Positions 1-9,976 of a stretch of 64,000 nucleotides of DNA are shown one piece after another. Position 1 is the first letter of the stretch. Every line of letters starts with the position of its first letter. The notes beneath the pieces are model-generated. The model did not search any database. It was given only the letters and a program-made list of their open reading frames with translations, and was not told the DNA's origin. Source of the stretch: Deltaproteobacteria bacterium (GTDB lineage Bacteria > Myxococcota_A > Polyangia > Polyangiales > Ga0077539). The position numbers and the translations under genes were made by a program. The stretch covers positions 1 through 64,000 of the forward strand of contig JACRDB010000050.1 of the NCBI GenBank assembly GCA_016218725.1. Reading direction: 5' to 3'.

Positions 1-152
1 GGGCGGACGCGCATCTTGCGCGGCGCGGCAACGGGGTACGGGGACCTCCGTTGGTACCCAGAGCCTCCGACACGGGACGTGCTCCCTTCACGACTACCTA
101 CGGCGCTGCTCCCGAGCCACCCTTCTCAACGCTCCGGGCGGTCCTCTCCTAT

Positions 153-203
153 GCCCGCCTCGGGCGGGCGTCGAAATCCTAGCGGCGGGGTTTCAACCCG
201 CCG
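153..203. repeat. tandem pair of perfect hairpins
   Basis: Two perfect stem-loops lie 13 bases apart. The first is GCCCGCC-TCG-GGCGGGC at 153-169 (7-bp stem, 3-nt loop). The second is CGGCGGG-GTTTCAA-CCCGCCG at 183-203 (7-bp stem, 7-nt loop). Neither is followed by a T-run, so a classical intrinsic terminator is unlikely. They could be a REP-like interspersed element, the end of an upstream transcript, or part of a structured leader for the gene at 451. The pairing is seen directly; the role is unknown. Confidence 0.55.
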
Positions 204-207
204 ACCC

Positions 208-252
208 GCATCGAGCACGGTCACTCCACGGGGCGGACGCGCATCGAGCACG
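208..252. repeat. short direct repeats, 33-bp spacing
   Basis: The 12-mer GCATCGAGCACG occurs at 208-219 and again at 241-252. The 15-mer GGGCGGACGCGCATC at 231-245 overlaps the second copy and is also found exactly at 1-15. The repeats adjoin the hairpins at 153-203, which suggests a composite intergenic element rather than random sequence. Confidence 0.5.
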
Positions 253-450
253 CCCACCCAACGGCGCGCAAGGGACACCAACGCGCCGCGGCCATCGCCT
301 CCCCCGATCACCATGATCTCACGGCCCTTTGCGAGATGTGTCCCGAGGTGAACCCGCCAGGGAGAGGGGCGGTGCGGCGGCGCGGGGTGAGGTCTCCTGG
401 CCCTTGCCCTCCGCGGGCGCCCGGTGCGATCCTCGTGGCGGAGGTTGCTT

Positions 451-2727
451 ATGAACGTCGTGGCTCGCTGGCTGGTGCTCGGGGTCGGCATCGTCGCCCT
501 GGGCGCGTGTGGGGGTGGGACCACCCCGGACTCGGGCACCACCGAGGACACCGGCGCGGTCGCCGATACCGCGCCTCCTCCCGACACCACCGCTCCGCCG
601 GACACCACCACCCCACCAGACACCTCCCCCCCGCCGGACACCCTTCGCCCGGACTCCGCCCAGGACACCATGGCGGACACCGCCATGGACACGACGGTGC
701 CGGATACCTCAATGATTCCCGATAGTTCCATGGACGTGCCGAGGGACCTCGCGCCGGACTTGCCGCTGGACGTTTCGCCCGACGCCCCCGCGGACACCGC
801 CCCGGACACCGTGGCCCTGGACGACGGGCCGCCGACGTGCACCGAGACCACCAGCCTCTGCGGCGCCACCTGCCACGATTTCCAGACCGACCGCGACCAC
901 TGCGGGCGGTGCAGCAACCCCTGCCGCGTCGGCCAGGGCTGCGAGGCGGGCGTCTGCCGGATCCTGTGCGTGACCCCGCAGACCCGCTGCGGCGACGCCT
1001 GCGCCAACGTCCAGACGGACGTCGCCAACTGCGGCGCCTGCGGCGCGCGCTGCGCGCTCTCCAACGCCACCGCGGGGTGCGTCGCCGGGGCGTGCGCCGT
1101 GGCGTCGTGCGCGGCGGGCTTTGGCGATTGTGACAGCATGGCCGCCAATGGCTGCGAGACCGACACCCGCGCCGCCCTGGCCCACTGCGGCCGCTGCGGC
1201 AACGCCTGCCGCTCCGGCGAGCGCTGCAACGCCGGGCGCTGCGTCTACACCATCCCGCGCTCCTGCGGCGCCATCCTGGCCCGGGACCCGGCGTCGCGCA
1301 GCGGGCCCTTCTCCATCGACCCCGACGGCGCCGAGGGCATGGGCCCCATCGAGGTGTACTGCGACATGACCACCGACGGCGGCGGCTGGATGCTCCTGGC
1401 ACGCCTCGGCGAGGCCACGCCCCCCGCGGCCCGAGGGGACCTCCGGAGCGATCGCAACACCGTGGCCCTCAACACCGGCGCGGTGCCCACGAGCGTGGAG
1501 TTCTCGACCTGGGACCTCTCGCGCTTCGAGGCCTACGGCTCCGGGTGGCAGCTCCGCGCCGACGTGGACTCCAACAACAACAACACCCACCACCAGTTTA
1601 CGTACTTCCGCCCGCGCGAGGGCGTCAGCGCCCTGCTCGGCGTCGTGGGCTCCAACTGGCTCGGGGCGCCCACCAACACGCTCCTGGAGTACCTCACCCG
1701 CTCGTCCAACGCGGGCCTGGAGAACAACACCTGGCTCAACGTCCAGGGCTGGGATCGCACCTCGGCCACGGTGATGCTCCTGACCTACCGCCGCGAGGCG
1801 TCCAGGGACTCGTGCCTCGACAGCCGAGGGGTCACCGTCCTTTGCCACGCGCCCGCCGGGGGGATCACCAACGAGCCAGGGCTCAATGGCACCTACACCG
1901 CCGCCTTTGGCAACCGCGACGGGATCACCCACACCTGGGGCCGCCGGGCCACCTACTGGCTCCGAGAGTCCCTCTGCACCTTCAGCCAGGGTGACTGCGA
2001 CGGCGTGTCCACCAACGGCTGCGAGACCGACGTGCGCACCAGCGTCGCCCACTGCGGCGCCTGCGGCCGCGCTTGCGAAGAGGGCGGAGCCTGCGTCGAC
2101 GGCGCCTGCCGCCCGCCCCCGGCCCGCTCCTGCCGCGAGGCCCTCGCCCGCGCGCCGGGGACGCCCTCGGGGCTCCAGATGATCGACCCCGATGGGCTCC
2201 GGGGCACCCTCGCGCCCTTCAACGCGTACTGCGACATGACCAACGACGGCGGCGGCTGGACCCTCCTTGGCGCCGGCTCCTGGTGGACGTCCGAGGCCGA
2301 CGAGGTCCCCGCCCCCGGAGGGCGCAACGTGCTCCTCTCGGAGCCCCGGCGGCGCGCGGTGCTCACCGCGGGCGGCGGGCTCTACCGCCTCGGGAGCGGC
2401 GCCCGGAGGCTCTACCTCCAGGACACCGATCCAGAGTTCGGCCCCGCCGTCTCCCGCGGCGGCAGGCACTACTGGCGCAGCAACGCCATGTCCCTGCGCT
2501 GTAGTACCAACTACATGGCCGTCGGCGACGGCGCCATGGTCTCCGTCACCACCCGCGCCGTGGACTGCGACCCCCTGGGCGTGGGCCTCCACACCTGCGG
2601 GGTGAGCTCCGGCTGGATCCTCTGGCACGTCAACGACACGTACAACTTCAGCGGCGACCACCCCTGCGCCTTTGGCTCCGGCGGCAGCCCCACCGGAGGA
2701 GCCCTGTCCGACCTCTGGGTGCGCTGA
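451..2727 (+). CDS. Cys-rich lipoprotein with two fibrinogen-like domains
   Basis: A 758-residue exported lipoprotein. The start is ATG 451, preceded by GGAGG at 440-444; the N-terminus is a lipoprotein signal with Cys20 in a LGAC lipobox. Residues about 30-125 are a low-complexity Asp/Thr/Pro linker with recurring PPDT units. Cys-rich modules follow at about 130-265 (C-G-x-C and NGCETD patterns). Then comes a fibrinogen-like module with YCDM..DGGGW near residue 303, one more Cys module near 522 and a second fibrinogen-like module with the same core near 594. Such domains bind glycans or other surfaces in ficolins and intelectins; in bacteria their ligands are mostly unknown. I infer a surface-anchored, long-stalked adhesin or recognition protein. 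It converges on the LysR gene with only 4 bases between the stops. Confidence 0.85.
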   Translation: MNVVARWLVLGVGIVALGACGGGTTPDSGTTEDTGAVADTAPPPDTTAPPDTTTPPDTSPPPDTLRPDSAQDTMADTAMDTTVPDTSMIPDSSMDVPRDLAPDLPLDVSPDAPADTAPDTVALDDGPPTCTETTSLCGATCHDFQTDRDHCGRCSNPCRVGQGCEAGVCRILCVTPQTRCGDACANVQTDVANCGACGARCALSNATAGCVAGACAVASCAAGFGDCDSMAANGCETDTRAALAHCGRCGNACRSGERCNAGRCVYTIPRSCGAILARDPASRSGPFSIDPDGAEGMGPIEVYCDMTTDGGGWMLLARLGEATPPAARGDLRSDRNTVALNTGAVPTSVEFSTWDLSRFEAYGSGWQLRADVDSNNNNTHHQFTYFRPREGVSALLGVVGSNWLGAPTNTLLEYLTRSSNAGLENNTWLNVQGWDRTSATVMLLTYRREASRDSCLDSRGVTVLCHAPAGGITNEPGLNGTYTAAFGNRDGITHTWGRRATYWLRESLCTFSQGDCDGVSTNGCETDVRTSVAHCGACGRACEEGGACVDGACRPPPARSCREALARAPGTPSGLQMIDPDGLRGTLAPFNAYCDMTNDGGGWTLLGAGSWWTSEADEVPAPGGRNVLLSEPRRRAVLTAGGGLYRLGSGARRLYLQDTDPEFGPAVSRGGRHYWRSNAMSLRCSTNYMAVGDGAMVSVTTRAVDCDPLGVGLHTCGVSSGWILWHVNDTYNFSGDHPCAFGSGGSPTGGALSDLWVR

Positions 2728-2731
2728 GCGC

Positions 2732-3664
2732 TCAACCCGGGCGGGTGAGGCCCACCCGGGCGAGGGCCCTCCCGAGCTCCTCCAGGAAGAGCCCCACCCT
2801 CCGGGGAGCCTTCGCCGACGGGAGGAGCGCGTAGAGCGTCACCCGCTTCAGGGTCCACCCGGGGCAGACCCGCAGGAGCGCGCCCCGCCCGAGGTCCTCC
2901 GCGAGGAGGTACTCCGGCAGGCACCCGAAGCCCAACCCCGCCAGGAGCAGGGCCCTCACGCCCTCGCCGGTGTTGGCCTGGGCGCGCACCTCGGGGACCA
3001 CCGCGTCGCGCTCGCCCCGCGCCTGGAAGGCCCAGGAGCGCCCGCGGTGCACCAGGGCGTGACGGACAAAGGGCGCCCCCGTGAGGTCCCTCGGGCGCCT
3101 CGCGTCGGGGTAGCGCTCCGCGAGCTCGGGAGAGCCCACCAGCGGCTCGTCCACCTCGGCCAGGCGCCGCAGGACAAAGCCGCTCTCCGCCGGGCGCCCG
3201 AGGCGCACCGCGAGGTCAAAGCCCCCTCCCACCAGGTCCGCCACGGCGTCGTCGCAGGATACATCCACCCGCACTCCGGGGTGCCTCGCCGCCACCGCCG
3301 CCGCCGCGGGAAGCACGAAGCGCGCGCCCAGGTCGTGCGTGGTGGCCACGCGCAGGGTCCCAGAGGGGCTCTCCCGGTGCTCCTCCAGGGCCGCGGCCAG
3401 GTCCCTCAGGCCGCTCTCCACCACGGCGCAGCCCTCCAGCGCCAGGAGCCCCACCTGCGTCGGGCTCACCTTGCGCGTCGTGCGCTCCAGGAGCCGCGCC
3501 CCCACGCTCGCCTCCAGCCCGCTCACGTGCTCGGACACCGCGCTCTTCGAGAGGCCGAGCTCTCGCGCCGCCGCGGTGAAGGACCCCCGGCGCGCCACCG
3601 CCGCGAAGATCAGCCACCTGGGGAGGTCCAGGGGCGCCACAGGGCCTGGAGAAGCGTTCGTCAT
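2732..3664 (-). CDS. LysR-family transcriptional regulator
   Basis: A 310-residue LysR-type regulator. The N-terminal winged helix-turn-helix lies at about residues 14-73, with the typical GSFTAAARELGLSKSAVS helix pair and the L-E-x-x-x-G-x-x-L-x-x-R-x-x-R wing. A periplasmic-binding-like effector domain runs from about 95 to 300. The length is normal for the family. It is transcribed divergently from the SnoaL-like gene at 3755, the classic LysR arrangement, and an inverted repeat (CGAACA/TGTTCG) lies at its 5' end. I infer that it controls that neighbour and itself; the effector is unknown. Confidence 0.92.
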   Translation of the reverse strand: MTNASPGPVAPLDLPRWLIFAAVARRGSFTAAARELGLSKSAVSEHVSGLEASVGARLLERTTRKVSPTQVGLLALEGCAVVESGLRDLAAALEEHRESPSGTLRVATTHDLGARFVLPAAAAVAARHPGVRVDVSCDDAVADLVGGGFDLAVRLGRPAESGFVLRRLAEVDEPLVGSPELAERYPDARRPRDLTGAPFVRHALVHRGRSWAFQARGERDAVVPEVRAQANTGEGVRALLLAGLGFGCLPEYLLAEDLGRGALLRVCPGWTLKRVTLYALLPSAKAPRRVGLFLEELGRALARVGLTRPG

Positions 3665-3667
3665 GGC

Positions 3668-3700
3668 CGAACAGTGTAATCGAAATCGGGCTATTGTTCG
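3668..3700. promoter_or_regulatory. candidate LysR operator
   Basis: The inverted repeat CGAACA (3668-3673) ... TGTTCG (3695-3700) has a 21-base spacer and sits in the 90-base gap between the divergent LysR and SnoaL-like genes, just 3 bases upstream of the regulator ATG. Its right arm overlaps a possible -35 (TTGTTC, 3694-3699) that is 17 bases from TACGCT (3717-3722), which would serve the rightward gene. Position and symmetry fit an autoregulatory LysR site; binding is inferred. Confidence 0.5.
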
Positions 3701-3754
3701 CGCCCTCGGCCGGGCATACGCTCCGAGGCACACCCCCAGAGTGGAGGCATCGCC

Positions 3755-4171
3755 ATGGATCACGCACAGGCTCGCGCCCTCGTCTCTCCGTTCTACGAAG
3801 CCCTGAACCGCCCGGCCACCCGCGACGTCGGGGCCCTGGTCCGTAGCGCCGCCGCGGAGTCCTGGCGCTCCCACGCCGGGCCCGACGCCAGCAAGAGCCG
3901 CGAGGAGTTCATCGCCCAGGTCATCGGCTTTGGCCGCGCCATCCCCGACCTCGGGTGGCACATCGAGGAGCTCCTCGTGGACGGCGACCGCATCGTGGTG
4001 CGCAGCACCGCCACCGGGACCCCCGCAGGCGAGCTCTTCGGCGTGCCCCACGGCGGCCGGAGCTTCCGGATCACGGCCATTGACATCCACACCGTGGCCG
4101 AGGGCAAGCTCGTCCGCGCGTGGCACGTCGAGGACTGGGCCTCGGCGCTCAAGCAGCTCTCCGGCCGCTGA
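3755..4171 (+). CDS. SnoaL-like (NTF2-fold) protein, ester-cyclase type
   Basis: A 138-residue single-domain protein of the SnoaL/NTF2-like superfamily. The pattern is an N-terminal helix pair, then ...EEFIAQVIGFGRAIPDLGWHIEELLVDGDRIVVR..., a strand-rich core and a C-terminal W-x-x-x-D-W segment, typical of the small ester cyclase branch. The fold hosts polyketide cyclases, dehydratases and many proteins of unknown activity, so no substrate can be named. It is divergent from a LysR regulator that probably controls it. Its stop is 8 bases from the end of the convergent cytochrome gene. Confidence 0.85.
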   Translation: MDHAQARALVSPFYEALNRPATRDVGALVRSAAAESWRSHAGPDASKSREEFIAQVIGFGRAIPDLGWHIEELLVDGDRIVVRSTATGTPAGELFGVPHGGRSFRITAIDIHTVAEGKLVRAWHVEDWASALKQLSGR

Positions 4172-4179
4172 GCGCTACT

Positions 4180-5490
4180 CTAGCGCGTCCGGAGCCACGC
4201 CAGGAGGGCGCGGCGCTCGTCGTCGGGGAGCGCCGTGCCCCACCGGTGCCCGGGGACCGGTCCCGGTCCCAGCGCGCCGAGGCGGTAGCCCGCCAGGAGG
4301 CGCTCCGCGGAGAAGAGCTCCTCCAGCGTGGCCACGGAGCCGTCGTGGAGGTACGGCCCGGCCTGGAGGAGCCCGAGGAGCGCCGGGGGGCGGTAGCGCC
4401 CGGTGCCCCGGGCCCCGCCGTTGGCCAGGGCCGGGTGCGTCCCGACGCGCCCCACGGCCACCGGAAGCCCGCCGTACACGGGGTTGTCGTGGCACCCGAC
4501 GCAGTCCCGAAGGAACACCGCGCGCCCTCGGGCGAGCTCGTCCTCCGTGGCCGTAGACGGCGGAGCCGCTGGCGGCGCGAGCCCGTAGAGGTACATCGCC
4601 AGGGCCCAGGACAGCTCCCTCGGCGGCCGGACACGCTGGTGGTTGGCATGCAGGAGCTGCGTCTCCTGACGGATCGCCAGCGCCGAAGGCCCCGTGTGAC
4701 GGATGGTACCCGCCTGGGTGAGGTGCGACTGGTGCCTCAGGCCCCACAGGTCGGGGATGGCCACCGGGTCCTCGGCGTCGTCCTCGGTGACGTCTGCGCG
4801 GCCGGGGCCCCAGGTGGCCATCCTGCGCGCCAGCTCCGGGTCCACCGGGGCGCCCGTCTCGCGGTGGTACGCGAGGCGAAGGCGCCCGTAGTCAAAGGTC
4901 CTCCGGGCCTCGCCCTCCACCAGCGTGGGACCCCTCGTGCGCGTGTGACAGAGCGCGCAGGTGATCCCCACGCGCGCGGCGCCGTCGAGGTCTTGAAAGA
5001 CCCTGACACCGACGTAACCGCCGTCCGGGGCGCGCTCCAGGCCCGCCTCGTCCAGCGCCCCGGGGTGCGCCAGGGCCCACTCCAGGAAGACCTCCACCCG
5101 GAGGGGATAGCCAAAGAACACCTCGCGACCGAGGGCCACCCAGCCCTCCAGCGTCCTCGGGCGTCGCCCGTCCCACAGGGGACCGGTGCCCTCCGGGAGC
5201 GCGGGGGCCTCCGCCCGGGCGAGGCGCTGGGCCACCGAGGCGGTCACGGGCGCCGAGCGCGGGTTCCACACCGGGAGCGCGTCCCAGCCGTGGGTCTCGT
5301 GACCGTAACTCCCGAGGCGCTGGCGGGCGTAGCTATTTGAGGGGTTCGTGAGGGAGGCTACCAGGGCCTGGCGGCGGTAGCCGGGGGTGTCGAGGTACCT
5401 CCGCGCTTCGGCTTCGAGCCAGGCCTCGCTCCAGGGTTCGCTCTTGCGACACCCGAGGAGGCCCAGGAGCGTCAGCGCGAGGCGCTTCAG
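4180..5490 (-). CDS. di-haem cytochrome c peroxidase (CcP/MauG family) lipoprotein
   Basis: Two c-type haem motifs are visible, CALCH at about residues 178-182 and CVGCH at 330-334, in the two-domain layout of bacterial cytochrome c peroxidases and MauG-like enzymes, which reduce H2O2 or oxidise protein substrates in the periplasm. The first ATG/GTG in frame is GTG 5271, but that would begin in mid-protein and lack export. The frame extends upstream to CTG 5490, which gives an N-terminus LKRLALTLLGLLGC, a clean lipoprotein signal, with GAGG 7 bases before it and a CTGA overlap with the stop of the upstream lipoprotein. I therefore favour the rare CTG start (436 residues). Function is confident; the start is inferred. 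Confidence 0.85.
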   Translation of the reverse strand: MKRLALTLLGLLGCRKSEPWSEAWLEAEARRYLDTPGYRRQALVASLTNPSNSYARQRLGSYGHETHGWDALPVWNPRSAPVTASVAQRLARAEAPALPEGTGPLWDGRRPRTLEGWVALGREVFFGYPLRVEVFLEWALAHPGALDEAGLERAPDGGYVGVRVFQDLDGAARVGITCALCHTRTRGPTLVEGEARRTFDYGRLRLAYHRETGAPVDPELARRMATWGPGRADVTEDDAEDPVAIPDLWGLRHQSHLTQAGTIRHTGPSALAIRQETQLLHANHQRVRPPRELSWALAMYLYGLAPPAAPPSTATEDELARGRAVFLRDCVGCHDNPVYGGLPVAVGRVGTHPALANGGARGTGRYRPPALLGLLQAGPYLHDGSVATLEELFSAERLLAGYRLGALGPGPVPGHRWGTALPDDERRALLAWLRTR

Positions 5491-6362
5491 GTCACGACCT
5501 CGGGCTCTCGCATGAGCACCGCCGAGGTGAACACGCGCTCGACGCCATTGACCATGGTCACCACCTCCAGGCGGTACGACCGGGAGTGGGTCCTCCAGGC
5601 GTTGCCATCACCGATACGGGTCCAGTTCGGCGCCGAGAGCCGGAAGGTCGCGCGCAGGGTCTGCCCGGCGGAGATGCTCCCGTCCCAGGGGACGAACACG
5701 CTCCCGGCCCACGCCTGCGGATCGCGCGCCGTGAGCGTGTCCAGGAGCGCGCCGGAGCTGGCGTCCAGGAGCCTCACGGACACCACCCGGAGGGTGGCGC
5801 TGCCGGTCCCGCTGGCCATGAACTGCAGGTTCATGTTCGATTGCTGGCAGTTGCCGCCGCAGCGCGGCGCCTCGCCGGTCCCGCCCGTGTCGCGCGGGGT
5901 GCCCACGTCCGAGGCGCCTCCGCCGTCCTCGGGCCTCGGCGCGCCGGTGCCGCCGTCTTCGGGCCTGCGGAGCGCGCCTCCGCCGTCCTCCGGCGGGTCC
6001 GAGGTGCTCGCGTCCCCCGCGTCGGGTCGCACCGGGACGCCCGCGCCTCCGCCGTCCTCCGGGGGAGGAGGCGGCGCCGCGCCCACGTCCGCGCGGGCCA
6101 TCCCCGCGTCGCTCACACCCAGTCCCCCGTCGGCGGTCCCGGCGTCCGCCGGGGGACCCGCGCAGCGGGCTGCGATCCCCGCGGCGTCCCCAGCGCTCGC
6201 GCAGTCCTGGGCCAGGGAGGCGCTGGAGACGGTCCCGGTCACCGTCAGCCCCGTCGGCGTCGGCGGCGGCGGCGGGGGGTCTGCGGCGATCGTACCCACA
6301 CAACCCGACCCCAGCGTCAGCGCCAGAAACAGCCCACCCAGAAACCCACGGCGATTGTTCAT
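5487..6362 (-). CDS. lipoprotein with Pro/Asp-Gly-rich repeats
   Basis: A 291-residue lipoprotein: ATG 6362 is preceded by GAGG, and the signal peptide ends at Cys21 (GSGC). After the lipobox comes a Pro run, then four copies of a PEDGG unit between about residues 105 and 165, an intrinsically disordered linker. The C-terminal ~130 residues look like a beta-sandwich. A GTG at 6374 is also in frame but would overlap the ribosome-binding site. Its stop overlaps the start of the cytochrome c peroxidase gene, so the two are probably translated together. I recognise no enzyme motif. Confidence 0.8.
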   Translation of the reverse strand: MNNRRGFLGGLFLALTLGSGCVGTIAADPPPPPPTPTGLTVTGTVSSASLAQDCASAGDAAGIAARCAGPPADAGTADGGLGVSDAGMARADVGAAPPPPPEDGGGAGVPVRPDAGDASTSDPPEDGGGALRRPEDGGTGAPRPEDGGGASDVGTPRDTGGTGEAPRCGGNCQQSNMNLQFMASGTGSATLRVVSVRLLDASSGALLDTLTARDPQAWAGSVFVPWDGSISAGQTLRATFRLSAPNWTRIGDGNAWRTHSRSYRLEVVTMVNGVERVFTSAVLMREPEVVT

Positions 6363-6387
6363 CCAGGACCTCACTGCCCTGCCCTTG

Positions 6388-6404
6388 AGCGAAGGCCGTG
6401 CCAG
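6388..6404 (-). promoter_or_regulatory. candidate sigma-54 (-24/-12) promoter
   Basis: On the minus strand the sequence reads CTGGCACGGCCTTCGCT, which matches the RpoN consensus YTGGCACGrNNNTTGCW at all specified positions except one (TC for TT in the -12 box). The GG and GC dinucleotides are at the required 10-base separation. Transcription would start near 6377, leaving a leader of about 15 bases that contains the GAGG ribosome-binding site of the lipoprotein gene at 6362. The match is seen; activity is inferred. Confidence 0.55.
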
Positions 6405-6458
6405 CGAAAAGTGTTGAATTTCCTGACTTCTTCCGTGCCACGCTGTGCCAGTAGGGTG

Positions 6459-7142
6459 TTACTCCAGGGGCCTTCCGGCGTTGATCGGCACACGAAGGAG
6501 GCCCGCCCCCGGGCGGTGGCTCCATTGGTAGCCCGTGAGGGCGCCGGTGCGAGGGTCGTACTCAAGGTCAATCCAGCCCAGGCCTGGACCGGAGGTGCCC
6601 CGGCGCGAGCGGGTGTCATCGTCGTGGGGGTTGCGGGTGGAGTCCGCGATCTGGACCCGCAGGCGCCGGGCGGAGACGCGCCGAGGACGGTTCATCACGA
6701 GCACCACGTGGCCCGTGATGGCCAGACGGAACCGAGGCGGAAAGGTCCAGGCGAGCACGTCACCGGGTTGGAGCTCCGAGGCCCTCGCGACGCGGAGCCA
6801 GTGACCTCGCGGGCGTCCCTCGGGCAACGAGGCATTCCAACGGTGGTAGTCCCGGGCGAGGGGGCGCCGGGTGCCGAGGCCGCGCTCCAGGCTGGCCTCG
6901 GCGCGGGGCGTCGCGCTGTCCAGGACCCAGCGCACCATGCCCGAGCAGTCGAAGTGGTACACCCCGCGGGGTTCGTCCACGCGGGTGACGTGGTCGTAGC
7001 GCGGGTCCCGGGTGTTGCGCAGCACCGCGCGGACCACACGCACCGCGGGAGGCTCCGCGGACACGCGCTGCGCGGGGGCGCTCCGGGGCGCGAGGCCCAG
7101 GAGCGCCACGAGGGCGAGCAGGGTGGGAGCGCGTCGCGCCAT
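6459..7142 (-). CDS. exported NlpC/P60-like cysteine peptidase
   Basis: A 227-residue exported protein with a Sec signal peptide (residues 1-24, cleaved after APAQ or nearby). The core shows the NlpC/P60 catalytic Cys66 in a FDCSGMV motif and His145 in TGHVVLV, at family-typical spacing; ELQPGDVLAW just upstream of the His is also characteristic. NlpC/P60 enzymes hydrolyse peptide stems of peptidoglycan, or in some branches act as amidases or acyltransferases. The C-terminal ~60 residues hold no clear domain. It is divergent from the MopE-repeat gene, with 77 bases between starts. No strong ribosome-binding site is visible. Confidence 0.75.
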   Translation of the reverse strand: MARRAPTLLALVALLGLAPRSAPAQRVSAEPPAVRVVRAVLRNTRDPRYDHVTRVDEPRGVYHFDCSGMVRWVLDSATPRAEASLERGLGTRRPLARDYHRWNASLPEGRPRGHWLRVARASELQPGDVLAWTFPPRFRLAITGHVVLVMNRPRRVSARRLRVQIADSTRNPHDDDTRSRRGTSGPGLGWIDLEYDPRTGALTGYQWSHRPGAGLLRVPINAGRPLE

Positions 7143-7219
7143 CGTGGGAGTGTGCCCGTGCGCCCGGTGAGGGGGCCAGTTCCCTGCGGGGGAGCGCGGT
7201 TGTGGTGTATGGATGCGCC

Positions 7220-9970
<2,751 letters not shown>

Positions 9971-9976
9971 GGCGCG

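Larger units (their letters stand above)
1..450. other. non-coding stretch before the first gene
   Basis: I see no convincing gene in this 450-base stretch. Open frames run through it on both strands, but they lack a ribosome-binding site or recognisable protein character and are extensions of frames open through the neighbouring gene. What it does hold is structure: two strong hairpins at 153-203, short direct repeats at 208-252, and a 15-base sequence at 1-15 that recurs exactly at 231-245. A GGAGG ribosome-binding site at 440-444 belongs to the gene starting at 451. Confidence 0.6.

Noticed and set aside
183..203. GTTTCAA hairpin as a CRISPR repeat
   Set aside because: There is a single copy, no spacer array, and no cas gene in the window.
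126..1229. Long minus-strand open frame opposite the fibrinogen-like lipoprotein gene
   Set aside because: It is antisense to a clear gene with signal peptide and domains; the predicted protein has no recognisable features. Long antisense frames are expected at this GC content.
709..2661. 650-residue minus-strand frame opposite the same gene
   Set aside because: Its composition (Gly/Ala/Val/His/Pro) is the shadow of the codons on the plus strand; no family resemblance or ribosome-binding site.
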